Below, piece after piece: positions 9,230-17,990 of a stretch of DNA of 64,000 nucleotides. The notes below the pieces were generated by a model that worked only from the letters and a program-made list of their open reading frames with translations, was not told the origin of the DNA and did not search any database. Numbering within the stretch: the first letter of the stretch is position 1; every line of letters starts with the position of its first letter. Made by a program: the position numbers and the translations under genes. The DNA comes from Bin5 sp965204525 (GTDB lineage Bacteria; Chloroflexota; Anaerolineae; Caldilineales; Caldilineaceae), in the NCBI GenBank assembly GCA_965204525.1, contig OZ241994.1:2046001-2110000 (forward strand), read 5' to 3'.

Positions 9230-9373
9230 CTATGCCGCCTCGTTTTCTTTGATCTGCTGTTCGATTTCATCTCTATTGGCTCGATAGTATGCCCAGGCGT
9301 TGGTCAAGTCCTCGGCACGAACTGTTGGATATGCCCTGAGTATATCCGCTTCACTACTGCCAAGGATTCTGGC
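9230..9373 (-). pseudogene. DUF433-family antitoxin remnant (C-terminal 47 codons)
   Basis: Read on the minus strand, 48 codons including the TAG stop encode a segment matching the C-terminal half of DUF433 proteins: SSEADILRAYPTVRAEDL followed by an AWAYYRANRDEIEQQI helix. An in-frame TAA at 9374-9376 and the absence of a start codon show that the N-terminal half is lost. DUF433 proteins are usually antitoxins beside PIN-domain or similar toxins; none remains here. This is inferred from motif recognition without a search. Confidence 0.6.
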
Positions 9374-9470
9374 TTACGCAATGATAGCAGAGAAACAGAA
9401 ATTCGTCGCACGCGAACGCACCCTCGCAGCCTCTTTCCTCGGTGCTTGCCGCTGACAGGAAGGTGAGGCC

Positions 9471-9514
9471 AGGTCCAGTCTTAGCCCCTGTCGGCGCGTT
9501 CGACAACTGGACCT
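9471..9514. repeat. 9-bp inverted repeat downstream of the ABC-2 exporter operon
   Basis: AGGTCCAGT at 9471-9479 and ACTGGACCT at 9506-9514, exact complements with 26 bases between. It lies just after the end of the last ABC-2 permease gene (minus strand), so it could form an RNA 3' hairpin. No T-tract is evident. Low weight. Confidence 0.3.
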
Positions 9515-9560
9515 ATTTCTATCTCAAGATTCTTCCAGAATTGCGAGGATTGTCGGACGG

Positions 9561-10838
9561 TCACTCGTACTTGAAGCTGCGAATGCCTATGATGAACAGC
9601 ACGGCCGCCGCTGCCAGGAGGACACCTATTTCCGGGAGGACGTCCCGGAGGCCGCCGTTGTACAAGATGAGGTCATGGAAGGCGTCCATGGCCCAGGCGA
9701 CGGGGGAGATGTGCCCAATGGTCTGCATGAATTCGGGCACGATTTCGAGCGGCCACCAGGCCCCCCCCAAGGGGGCGAGCGACAGCGACAGTAGGAGGAC
9801 AAGACCACTGGCCTGGCCTTCACTCTTGATCCAGGGGGCAAGGGCAAAGGTGACGGCGGTGATGCAGAGGACGAAGGCGGCCATGACTGCGAGAAACGCA
9901 ATTGGACTGCTCCCGAAGTCCATGCCGACAGCGGCGCCGACAGCGAAAACGATGCAGTACTGAATCATGCCGAGGGTGAAGTAGACGCCGATCTTGGCGC
10001 CGAGAATCTGTGCACGGGAGAGAGGCAGGGCTATCAGGCGCTGAAGTGTCCACTGGCTGCGCTCGCGCAGAAGGACGGCCATGCCTCCCAGGACCGTGAA
10101 CATGACGTACAGCGATCCCATTCCCGGCGCAGACTGGCTAAAGCCGTTATCGAGGACGCTCCTGCTGCCGCCGTCTGAATCGGCTACGCGAAAGCTGACC
10201 GGGGACGGTCGGTCTGTCAACAGCTGTTGCGAGCGCAAATAGAGGGCGCGCAGGAAGTCGTCGCGCGTCGCTCCTTCAAAGGGAGGGAGTTGTGCGGCTG
10301 AAATCAGGTTATCCAGCAGGGCGCCGGCCACGCCGGGTATCATGGAGGCAGTACTGGCGCGCTGGAGGACCGCGTTGAGGCTTTGCAGAACGGGACCCGG
10401 CTGCAGTGGATCGGACAAGGAATAGTAGTCGACGGCGACTCTTTCGAAGCGCTCCAAGGCGGCGGCGTAGCCGTCAGGTATGACGATCAGAGCGCTGGTC
10501 CGGCCCGTACGTGCGCGTTCGATGGCGCGCTCCAGCTGTAAAGGTTCGTCGCCCAGCCTGCAGAAGTCTTCGGCGTCGTTGTCGAGCGGGCACAGTACGA
10601 GGGCGTCGTTCGCGGCGCGTAGGTCCTCGATCATTTGGGCGGACATGCCGCTCTGGTCAAGATCGATCAGGTCGACTCGCAGCCGGGTCGGACCGCCGCC
10701 GCCGATCTGGCCGATACTCCAGCCGACTACAAGCGTGAGGAGCACGGGGATGACGAGCAGGCCGGGGAGGTTGCCCCGTTGCGAGAAAAAAATTCTCAGA
10801 TCGTTGAGGATAATGGTCAGGATTGATCGCATTGCCAA
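9561..10838 (-). CDS. ABC-2 type transporter permease
   Basis: A 425-residue membrane subunit of an ABC exporter. One hydrophobic segment near residues 26-45 is followed by a long extracytoplasmic domain (about 45-235) and a cluster of five hydrophobic segments in the last 190 residues, the classic ABC-2/YhgE-YadH-like layout. RSQWTLQRLIALPLSRAQILGAKI at the start of the membrane core is the family's amphipathic coupling region. It follows a longer paralogous permease and an ATPase on the same strand, so the two permeases probably form a heterodimer. The substrate is unknown; drugs, lipids or polysaccharide are options for this family. Confidence 0.88.
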   Translation of the reverse strand: MAMRSILTIILNDLRIFFSQRGNLPGLLVIPVLLTLVVGWSIGQIGGGGPTRLRVDLIDLDQSGMSAQMIEDLRAANDALVLCPLDNDAEDFCRLGDEPLQLERAIERARTGRTSALIVIPDGYAAALERFERVAVDYYSLSDPLQPGPVLQSLNAVLQRASTASMIPGVAGALLDNLISAAQLPPFEGATRDDFLRALYLRSQQLLTDRPSPVSFRVADSDGGSRSVLDNGFSQSAPGMGSLYVMFTVLGGMAVLLRERSQWTLQRLIALPLSRAQILGAKIGVYFTLGMIQYCIVFAVGAAVGMDFGSSPIAFLAVMAAFVLCITAVTFALAPWIKSEGQASGLVLLLSLSLAPLGGAWWPLEIVPEFMQTIGHISPVAWAMDAFHDLILYNGGLRDVLPEIGVLLAAAAVLFIIGIRSFKYE

Positions 10839-10895
10839 AGGCTGCTTGAACCGTTGTTTTGCCTGGTTCGCGTCAGTCGTGAACTGTGCAGGAGG

Positions 10896-12443
10896 TCACA
10901 GGTCTATGCGGCGCTTGAAGAGCCACGCCCCCAGCAGGAAGAGCAGGATGCCCTGACCAAAGAGAACAAGGAGGTTGAGTGCGACGTCGGTCTGGGCATT
11001 GGCCAGTTGCGTGAAGGCGTCCACGCCCCAGTAGATGAGCGAGAATCTGGCGGCCTGGTTGGGCAGGGCGAAGCCGAAGGCGCCTCCCAATACGGCCAGA
11101 GCAATGTTTATCATCGGTCCGAAGAGGTTCACCTGATCAGGCGTCTTTGCCAGACCGACGAGAAAGACGCCGAGGCCCGTCACGCAGAGTGCCAGCGCCA
11201 GGGTCACAACGAGGACCGCTGCAATGTTGGTTCCCCATATAAGAGTTGGCTGGCCGATGACGAGGGAGGCGACTAGGGTAAGCGCAGCCAGGAGAATCAG
11301 GATTTGCAGGAAGACGATGACAAGGTTTCCCAGCAGTTTGCCTGCCAGCAGGTAAATGCGGGGGGTGGGCGAGACGATCATGCGCTGGAGGGTCCAGTTT
11401 CTGCGCTCCTGATAGATGGACTGGATGCCGAAGACGCCGGTGAAAAGGGCGAAAAAGACGGCCTGCGATGCGCCTGCAGGGACGATGATGCGGGCAAAGG
11501 GAGGCGCTTCCTGGATGGCCTCCAGCGGCTGTTGGGCGGCGCTGATATTGTTGGCGCCGGGCGTGATCAAACATCCGAGGGGTTCGATTGCGGCCGTATC
11601 CAGGTTTTGCAGGTCGGTTGAGAGTGCCGGCAGGTCAACTGCGTTAAGGTCGATTTCTCCCCGCCCGATAACTTCTACCAGGGTTTCTACAGATGTTTCC
11701 AGGGTCGCCCCAAGCGCGACGCCGATGCGCACAAACTGATTGACGATTCCCACAACGATGCTTTGGACGATGCGGGCAGAGATCGGCCGGCCACTGCTTG
11801 CATACACCTCGACAGCTCCGTCTTCACCAGGAGCCTGGGCCCGGGGTATAAAATCTGCGTCGAAAGCAAATTGGGGCATCACTTGGCTGCTGAAGCCTGG
11901 CGGGATGATGACCGCGGCGGCGAATTCTCCGCTGTCGACGGCGGCGCGCGCCTGGTCCGCACTGTCCATTGCAGTTGCGTCCAGCAGATCGTCCAAGGAC
12001 CCGAGCGGGGCGGCTACGGCGCTCTCAGGTTCGTCAAGCAGGCTGCATCCAATCTCGGTCAGATCGAATCCTGCAGTCGCGGTTGTGCCGACGCCTTCGA
12101 CCGGTTGCGAAAGCAGGATGGCGGTCAGTTGATCGCCGAAGTTGAGCGCGGCGCCATCCGGCAAGGGAGGGAAAAGAGAGGCAGGATCTACGGGAAGCGC
12201 ATTCGGGTTGGGAAACTGATCCGGTAGATTGATCGTCTCCTGCAGGTCGACACCTTCATCCAGATTGACAACGGCTACTGCGATGTCGGCGAACTCGGGC
12301 AGTTCGGAGTCGCCGCTGCCGCCAAAAGCCATGCCGATGATGGTAGACAGCACGAGCGGCGTCGCGAACATGAGAAGGATCAGGTTGCGATCGCGAAAGG
12401 TTACGTACAACTCTTTGAAGGCAACAGCGAGAATCTTTCGCAT
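10896..12443 (-). CDS. ABC-2 type transporter permease (longer paralogue)
   Basis: A 515-residue exporter membrane subunit with the same layout as the following gene: an N-terminal transmembrane helix at about 21-41, an extracytoplasmic domain of roughly 270 residues, and a C-terminal membrane core starting near RRNWTLQRMIVSPTPRIYLLAGKL. The shared motif with its neighbour shows the pair arose by duplication. It sits between the ATPase gene (94-base gap) and the second permease gene (57-base gap), all on the minus strand, so one transcript is likely. Confidence 0.88.
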   Translation of the reverse strand: MRKILAVAFKELYVTFRDRNLILLMFATPLVLSTIIGMAFGGSGDSELPEFADIAVAVVNLDEGVDLQETINLPDQFPNPNALPVDPASLFPPLPDGAALNFGDQLTAILLSQPVEGVGTTATAGFDLTEIGCSLLDEPESAVAAPLGSLDDLLDATAMDSADQARAAVDSGEFAAAVIIPPGFSSQVMPQFAFDADFIPRAQAPGEDGAVEVYASSGRPISARIVQSIVVGIVNQFVRIGVALGATLETSVETLVEVIGRGEIDLNAVDLPALSTDLQNLDTAAIEPLGCLITPGANNISAAQQPLEAIQEAPPFARIIVPAGASQAVFFALFTGVFGIQSIYQERRNWTLQRMIVSPTPRIYLLAGKLLGNLVIVFLQILILLAALTLVASLVIGQPTLIWGTNIAAVLVVTLALALCVTGLGVFLVGLAKTPDQVNLFGPMINIALAVLGGAFGFALPNQAARFSLIYWGVDAFTQLANAQTDVALNLLVLFGQGILLFLLGAWLFKRRIDL

Positions 12444-12537
12444 CTTCCAAGGCTGTCTTCGGTGGATAAGGTGGGCGATGGTCTCGGGCGGCGGCTGCGC
12501 GGGTGTCGCGCCGGCGGGCAGCCTCTGGCGGGCCTGT

Positions 12538-13542
12538 TTAGTCTCGCAGGGCTCGGCCAGTCAGTGCCAGGAAAACAGCCTCAAGGTCAGGCTCGCGCAC
12601 AGCGACGGATTGGATTCCCACGCCTGCTGAGTCGAGGTTCTGCAATATCTGCGGCAGCGCTGTGCGGCCCCGTTTGGTGAAGACTGTCAGAAGGGCGGGA
12701 ACGGACTCACTGCTGTCATCGCTGAGCTGCTCCGGCGGGTTGAAGAGAATACGGGTAACGCCTGGGATCTCCAGCTGGATGCGTTCGAACAGCGCTTCAT
12801 CAATTTCCTGCGCTCCTACTGTGAATTCCAGCCGGTCCTCTTCACCCACTTGCTGCGTCAATTCGTCCTGCGTTCCCATGGCGATGATCTCGCCATGATC
12901 CATGATGGCGACCCGGTCGCTCAGCTCCTGGGCCTCTTCCATCAGGTGGGTTGTGTAGAGGACGGTCATGTCCTGCTCGTCGCGCAGCAGCTTGACTGTG
13001 TCGAGGATGCGGCGTCGGCTCTGTGGATCGATGCCGACGGTGGGTTCGTCCATATAGACGAGCGGGGGGCTGTTCAGCAGACCGGCAGCGATGTTAACGC
13101 GGCGCTTCATGCCGCCGGAAAAAGTGTCGATGCGATCGTTCTGGCGGTCGGCCAGGTCTACGAAGTCGAGCAGTTCATCGACGCGCCGGTTGAGCGCCTT
13201 TCCGCCCAGGCTGTACATTCTGCCGAAGAAGGAGAGGTTTTGGCGTGCGCTGAGCTCCGGATAGAGGGCGATCTCCTGGGGGACGAATCCCATCAGCCGT
13301 TTGGCCTCCATCGACTGTTTGGTGATTGAAAAGCCGCCGATTGTTGCGTCCCCTTCGGTTGGCTCCACCAGCCCGCTGATCATCGAGATAGTGGTGGTTT
13401 TGCCGGCGCCGTTGGGGCCGAGCAGGCTGAAGATTTCGCCCTGCTGGATTTCGAGGTCCACGCCTTTGACGGCTTCTATGGTGGAGCCGTCGGGGCGGTC
13501 ATAGGTTTTTCGCAAGTTGCGGGTCTCTACCATCGTTTGCAT
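12538..13542 (-). CDS. ABC transporter ATP-binding protein (ABC-2 exporter)
   Basis: A 334-residue ATPase that would power the two downstream permeases. Walker A is GPNGAGKTT at 42-50, the signature is FSGGMKRRV, and Walker B is LVYMDEPT with the following GIDP D-loop, then a His switch in TTHLMEE. The C-terminal 90 residues form the regulatory domain seen in DrrA-like ATPases. The reading frame is open upstream to 13938, but the ATG at 13542 has an AGAGG box and is where the family begins; the upstream part lacks similarity and is taken as untranslated. Confidence 0.93.
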   Translation of the reverse strand: MQTMVETRNLRKTYDRPDGSTIEAVKGVDLEIQQGEIFSLLGPNGAGKTTTISMISGLVEPTEGDATIGGFSITKQSMEAKRLMGFVPQEIALYPELSARQNLSFFGRMYSLGGKALNRRVDELLDFVDLADRQNDRIDTFSGGMKRRVNIAAGLLNSPPLVYMDEPTVGIDPQSRRRILDTVKLLRDEQDMTVLYTTHLMEEAQELSDRVAIMDHGEIIAMGTQDELTQQVGEEDRLEFTVGAQEIDEALFERIQLEIPGVTRILFNPPEQLSDDSSESVPALLTVFTKRGRTALPQILQNLDSAGVGIQSVAVREPDLEAVFLALTGRALRD

Positions 13543-13954
13543 AGCATCGCCTCTTTTGTAGATACGTCGGCCCGCGGAGAAAGTTGCGGCAAGGAAGGGG
13601 TCAGGGAAGCGGGAGCAGTTAAGGGAGAATAGTACTGGCTGTGAACCAGATGTCAAGTCTGATCGTCTCTTTGGTAGTGGTCGGTGGTCAGTGGCTTGAG
13701 ACAGGCAGAGGCGGGAGACACTGTCTGGCGACCAGAACAATTCCAGTTGTCCGCACTGTGCGGGCGGTTGCAGTGGGAGTAGGGACAAGGCGAAATATGC
13801 GCGGCAATTTTTTGCTTCCTTGTTGGAAGAGAAGTACAATTGTGCAGGCAGTTGGCTCCCCTGTGCCGCTGCCCCTTTCCATATGTCGATAAATGACAGC
13901 GCGCGGTGTTCTTCTTGCTTGTGTCGAACGGCATCCACCTACCGGAAATAGAGA
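13543..13954. other. Divergent intergenic region
   Basis: About 410 bases between the leftward ABC-2 operon and rightward threonine synthase, expected to hold both promoters. It contains the word GTGGTCGGTGGTCAGTGG near 13676-13693, related to words found after stop codons elsewhere in the window (56.7 and 59.2 kb). No RNA gene or further CDS is recognised. Confidence 0.45.
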
Positions 13955-15133
13955 ATGACAGCCACCTGTTCTACACTCACACATCTCTCGTGCAGCCGGT
14001 GTGGTGAGGCGTACGACGCAGAACAGTTGATGAATCTGTGCCCGGCCTGCGAGAAACCTTTGCTGGCGCGTTACGATCTTGCACAGGCGGCGAAGACGCT
14101 GACGCGCGAATCTTTGCAGGGGCGTGAACCATCGCTATGGCGGTATGAGGAGGTGCTTCCGGTGCGGACGCGGGCGGCCCGGCTCAAGCTGGGGGAGGGA
14201 TGGACGCCCCTGGTCTGCGCGCGTGCGCTTGGCGAGGATATTGGCTGCCCCGAAACGCTGATCAAAGACGAGTCGCTCAACCCGACCGGCAGCTTTAAGG
14301 CGCGAGGGCTGGTGATGGCGGTGGGCCGGGCCTTCGAGTTGGGCGCGGTGGAACTGGCGATTCCGAGCGCGGGCAACGCGGCGGGCGCGATGAGCGCGTA
14401 TGCCGCGAAGGCGGGGATGCCCGCCCATGTTTATATGCCGGAGGATGTGCCGGCGGCCTTTCGCGTCGAGTGCAGCAATCTGGGGGCGGAGGTAACGCTG
14501 GTTGACGGCCTGATCACCGACTGCGGGGCACGAGTGCGGGAGAAGGTCGAAGAGTGCGGCTGGTTTGACGTCAGTACGCTGAAGGAGCCCTACCGGATCG
14601 AGGGAAAAAAGACGATGGGCTATGAGGTCGTCGAGCAGTTGGACTGGCGTATGCCCGATGTCATGATCTACCCGACCGGCGGCGGAACGGGGTTGGTGGG
14701 CATGTGGAAGGCGTTCGACGAGATGGAGGAGTTGGGCCTGGTCGGAAGCGAACGGCCGCGCATGGTCAGCGTCCAGAGCAGCGGCTGCGCGCCGATGGTG
14801 CGGGCATTTGAGCAGGGGGATGAGTTTGCCGAGGCCTGGAAAGGCGCGCAGACGGTTGCCGACGGCTTGCGCGTTCCTGCGGCGGTGGGAGACTTCCTGA
14901 TTCTCGAGGCGGTGCGGGAAAGCGGGGGCACCGCCCTTGCGGTCAGCGACGAAGAGATGCTGTGCAGCGCCAGGCAGATGGGGCGGCATACGGGCGTTTT
15001 CCCGGCCCCGGAGGGTGCGGCTACGCTGGCCGGTCAGAAGCGGCTGCTGGAGTCGGGCTGGCTGCAGGGAGACGAGACTGTGGTCCTGTTCAACACCGGC
15101 AGCGGGTTGAAATATGCCCATTTGTGGTCATAG
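13955..15133 (+). CDS. thrC: Threonine synthase
   Basis: A 392-residue PLP enzyme converting O-phosphohomoserine to threonine in the cytoplasm. The N-terminus has a small zinc-ribbon-like knuckle (Cys13, Cys16, Cys29, Cys32), common in long archaeal/actinobacterial-type threonine synthases. The PLP lysine is Lys115 in NPTGSFKARG. The phosphate-binding PTGGGTGLVG loop follows in the second half. The following chaperonin-like gene starts 48-78 bases after the stop, so co-transcription is possible. Related threonine dehydratases are the main alternative, but the zinc knuckle and length favour thrC. Confidence 0.9.
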   Translation: MTATCSTLTHLSCSRCGEAYDAEQLMNLCPACEKPLLARYDLAQAAKTLTRESLQGREPSLWRYEEVLPVRTRAARLKLGEGWTPLVCARALGEDIGCPETLIKDESLNPTGSFKARGLVMAVGRAFELGAVELAIPSAGNAAGAMSAYAAKAGMPAHVYMPEDVPAAFRVECSNLGAEVTLVDGLITDCGARVREKVEECGWFDVSTLKEPYRIEGKKTMGYEVVEQLDWRMPDVMIYPTGGGTGLVGMWKAFDEMEELGLVGSERPRMVSVQSSGCAPMVRAFEQGDEFAEAWKGAQTVADGLRVPAAVGDFLILEAVRESGGTALAVSDEEMLCSARQMGRHTGVFPAPEGAATLAGQKRLLESGWLQGDETVVLFNTGSGLKYAHLWS

Positions 15134-15211
15134 TCTTGAATGCGATGGACTTGAAAAAAGGACGATCCGGACGAAAAGCCAGTGCACACGGAAAATAATC
15201 GAGGTGTAAAG

Positions 15212-16840
15212 TTGGAACGCATCAAAAACTACAGGGCCGCGGTCGCCGGCCCGGAAGAGACCCACGAGAGTCTGAGCAACGGCATCAACAGCATCGCCGA
15301 TCTGCTGGCGCCGACCCTCGGCCCGATCGGCGGGCATGTGGTGCATGAACGGGACGGCACGCGCGGGCCGGAGCTGCTGGACGACGCGGCGACTGCAGTC
15401 CGCCGTATCCTCAGCCTGGGAGACCCGAAAGTGGATGTCGGCGCGATGCTCATGCGTCACATCGTTTGGCGGATCGCGGGGAAGGTGGGGGACGGCGGAA
15501 CGGCCACGGCCCTCTTGACGCGGGAGATCTACCACCAGGCTTTGAAGATGATGACGGCCGGTATTGGATACCGGGAGCTGGAGATCGGTCTGCAAGCGGC
15601 CACGGCGGCCGTATGCCAGGAATTGACTGAAATGGCCGCGCCGGTCGAAACCGAAGACGACCTCGCGGTGGTGGCCCTGACCGTTGTCAAGGACCGGGAC
15701 CTGGCTGCGACGATCGGCGAACTGAGCTACCTGCTGGGACCGGACGCGCGCGTTTCGGTGGAGAAGTTTGTGGCTCCTTTTCTGGCGCGTGAGTATCATG
15801 CCGGCGCCAACTACAAGGCCGAGATCGCCAGTTTCCACCTTTACACTGATCCGATTCGCAAATGGGCCATTTACGGTGATTCCACGATCGCCCTGGTCGA
15901 TGACACGCTTTCGGAGGCGGGCGAGACGGTCGCGCTTATCGAGGCGGCGATGAAGATGGGGAAGAAATCTCTTGTCATTATTGCCTCCCATATCAAGGAG
16001 GAGGCGCTCCATGTGATGGTGCGCAACCAGACCGAGGAGAAGAAAAAGATTTCGATTCTCGGCATCCAGATGAAGGAGATCGGCGACCCGCGACGGATGG
16101 CTTTCCAGGACCTGACGACGCTGACGGGAGCCAACATCCTCGGCCGCAACTACTACGCCTATGCTGCCAATGCCAAAGAGGCCGATCTGGGCGAAGCGAT
16201 GCGGGTGCAGGTTGACCGCAAGATGATGCAGCTGCAGCCGTACCAGAGCCGCATTGCCGAGATGCAGGAGACGGTCGATCAGCTTCGGGCCAGGCTTGAG
16301 GGCATGCGGGTTGATGATGATGAACGCGACGACATCATCAACCGCATCGCTGCGCTCACGGGCGGCATGGGCGTTCTGAAGGTGGGCACGAATCTCAAGC
16401 ATGAGCGGGATATTGTATCGGCGCTGTCGGAGCGGGCGCTCACTGCCGTTTCACAGGCTCACAGGACCGGGGTTGTACCGGGAGGCGGCGCGGCGTTCGT
16501 CCACGCGCGCAAAGCGCTGGACAAGCTCGAGATGGACGGGGAGGAGAACGTTGGCGTCAAGGTGCTGTACGATTCTCTGAACGCGCCATTCCTGCAGATC
16601 GTCCAGAACGCGGGCATTGAATCTCCTTCGGTGGCGGCCATCCGGCTGGAAGAGGCCGGGCCGGCCCACACGTATGATGTTGTCAAGAAGCAGCTTGTCA
16701 ATGCTAAGGAAACGGGCCTGGTGGATGTCACGGGGGTGCAGACCGCGGTGCTGGAAACGGCCGTCAGCGGGGCGTTGATGGCACTGGGCACCAACACGAT
16801 CGTATTCCACCGCGAACCAACAGAAAGCATGGAACCGTAA
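15212..16840 (+). CDS. Divergent GroEL/Cpn60-family chaperonin paralogue
   Basis: About 542 residues, collinear with GroEL from the equatorial N-terminus (SIADLLAPTLGPIGGHVV) through intermediate and apical domains to VVPGGGAAF near 421-429. The ATP-site GDGGTAT motif (Asp94, equal to GroEL Asp87) and an Asp at the GroEL Asp52 position are kept. The Asp398 equivalent is replaced: a gap-free alignment puts Arg408 there. The C-terminal GGM tail of true GroEL is absent. The start is read as TTG at 15212 because GAGGTG lies five bases upstream; the frame is open to a GTG at 15182. It is followed after 3 bases by a beta-propeller gene. No groES is adjacent, so this is not the housekeeping chaperonin operon. 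Confidence 0.85.
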   Translation: MERIKNYRAAVAGPEETHESLSNGINSIADLLAPTLGPIGGHVVHERDGTRGPELLDDAATAVRRILSLGDPKVDVGAMLMRHIVWRIAGKVGDGGTATALLTREIYHQALKMMTAGIGYRELEIGLQAATAAVCQELTEMAAPVETEDDLAVVALTVVKDRDLAATIGELSYLLGPDARVSVEKFVAPFLAREYHAGANYKAEIASFHLYTDPIRKWAIYGDSTIALVDDTLSEAGETVALIEAAMKMGKKSLVIIASHIKEEALHVMVRNQTEEKKKISILGIQMKEIGDPRRMAFQDLTTLTGANILGRNYYAYAANAKEADLGEAMRVQVDRKMMQLQPYQSRIAEMQETVDQLRARLEGMRVDDDERDDIINRIAALTGGMGVLKVGTNLKHERDIVSALSERALTAVSQAHRTGVVPGGGAAFVHARKALDKLEMDGEENVGVKVLYDSLNAPFLQIVQNAGIESPSVAAIRLEEAGPAHTYDVVKKQLVNAKETGLVDVTGVQTAVLETAVSGALMALGTNTIVFHREPTESMEP

Positions 16841-16843
16841 ACG

Positions 16844-17740
16844 ATGTCGATCATTCTCTCCCTATCAGAATATGAAGGAAGTATATGGGCAGCCGGCCCG
16901 TATGGCCTGTTTGCCGTTGGCGAGGAGGAACTGACACCCACACCCCAGCCCCAGGAAAGGTTGACCGCGGCCTGCAGTCTGGGGGACCGCATTTTCACCG
17001 GTGGCGCGCCCTTTGGCGTGGCCTATCTTCTGGATACTGCGGAACAGTGGCAGGCGGCCTGGCAAGAGGGCGCGGAATCGGCGGTGCTCACTTTTGCTTC
17101 ATCGCCGGACTACGACGACTCGGGCGTTATCCTGGCCGGCAGCGAGGGTGACGGCGTGCTTCGCACCCGCGATCGGGGCCTCCGCTGGATGCCCAGCAAT
17201 TTTGGATTGCGAAACCTGACCGTTCTGACGCTTGCGTGGGCGCCGTCGATGGAGGAGGACGCATGGCCCCGCTGGCAGGTGGTGTTTGCGGGGACGGAGG
17301 AGGGCATCTACCGTTCCCCCAATGCTGGGCTGGGGTGGAAGCGCAGCAGTTCCGCTGACGCAGCCTACCAGACTGTTGCGGTTGCGCCTGACGTGCATTG
17401 CAGCGGGCTGGTGCTGGCCGGAACAGAGGAAGGCGGACTTTGGCGGTCGACGGACGGGGGCCGCTCCTTTGCCGCCGTGGACGGCGCGCCGGAGCAGGTG
17501 AACTCGCTTGTCGCCCTTGCGAACGGGGACGGCAGTTCAGTTAAGTGGCTGCTGAGCGATGACACGCAGTTGTGGAGCTCGCAGGACGGCGCGGCCTGGA
17601 CTCCGGTTGCAGGCAGCACGCCTGCCCTCTGCATGCTGGAAGTGGACGGCAGCATCTACGTCGGCGGCGAAAACGGTGTCACCGTGGTAGACAGCGCCAG
17701 TTTGCAGGTCGAGAGGCAGTTGCAGATTCCGGCCATGTAG
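16844..17740 (+). CDS. BNR/sialidase-like beta-propeller protein, partner of the chaperonin paralogue
   Basis: A 298-residue protein with no signal peptide and repeated beta-propeller blade motifs of the BNR/photosystem II stability factor type: VILAGSEGDGVLRTRDRGLRW, VVFAGTEEGIYRSPNAGLGW and LVLAGTEEGGLWRSTDGG, each an Ala-Gly-Thr strand followed by a turn and an S/T-x-D-x-G-x-x-W-type box. It starts 3 bases after the chaperonin stop, so the two are translated from one message and may act together in the cytoplasm. No sialidase catalytic residues are apparent; a scaffolding role is an inference. Confidence 0.75.
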   Translation: MSIILSLSEYEGSIWAAGPYGLFAVGEEELTPTPQPQERLTAACSLGDRIFTGGAPFGVAYLLDTAEQWQAAWQEGAESAVLTFASSPDYDDSGVILAGSEGDGVLRTRDRGLRWMPSNFGLRNLTVLTLAWAPSMEEDAWPRWQVVFAGTEEGIYRSPNAGLGWKRSSSADAAYQTVAVAPDVHCSGLVLAGTEEGGLWRSTDGGRSFAAVDGAPEQVNSLVALANGDGSSVKWLLSDDTQLWSSQDGAAWTPVAGSTPALCMLEVDGSIYVGGENGVTVVDSASLQVERQLQIPAM

Positions 17741-17990
17741 CAGGTAGTTGGCGCCGTTTGTATTGTCCCGCCGACCTACAGGGCCGGGCCCCACTGGGCG
17801 GTTCTGACATGCAGGGCGGCGGGTTTTTCACGCCTGGGAGCACTCTTTCGCGCCTCTGCCTTGCGAAGGCGATAGCACACGGAGGCGGGACGCGGCCGCA
17901 ATTGGTGAGGTGCGCCGCCGCGTGAACGATGGCGCTCCCCCTATGAAACATCTGCATCCGTTCAGACATTCGTACCCTCTGGAGTCCTTC

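Noticed and set aside
13543..13938. N-terminal extension of the ABC ATPase to 13938.
   Set aside because: The extra 132 codons have no similarity to ABC ATPases, while ATG 13542 has a ribosome binding site at the normal family start.
15212..16840. Calling the chaperonin gene the housekeeping groEL.
   Set aside because: Sequence is too divergent, one catalytic Asp is replaced, the GGM tail is missing and groES is not adjacent.
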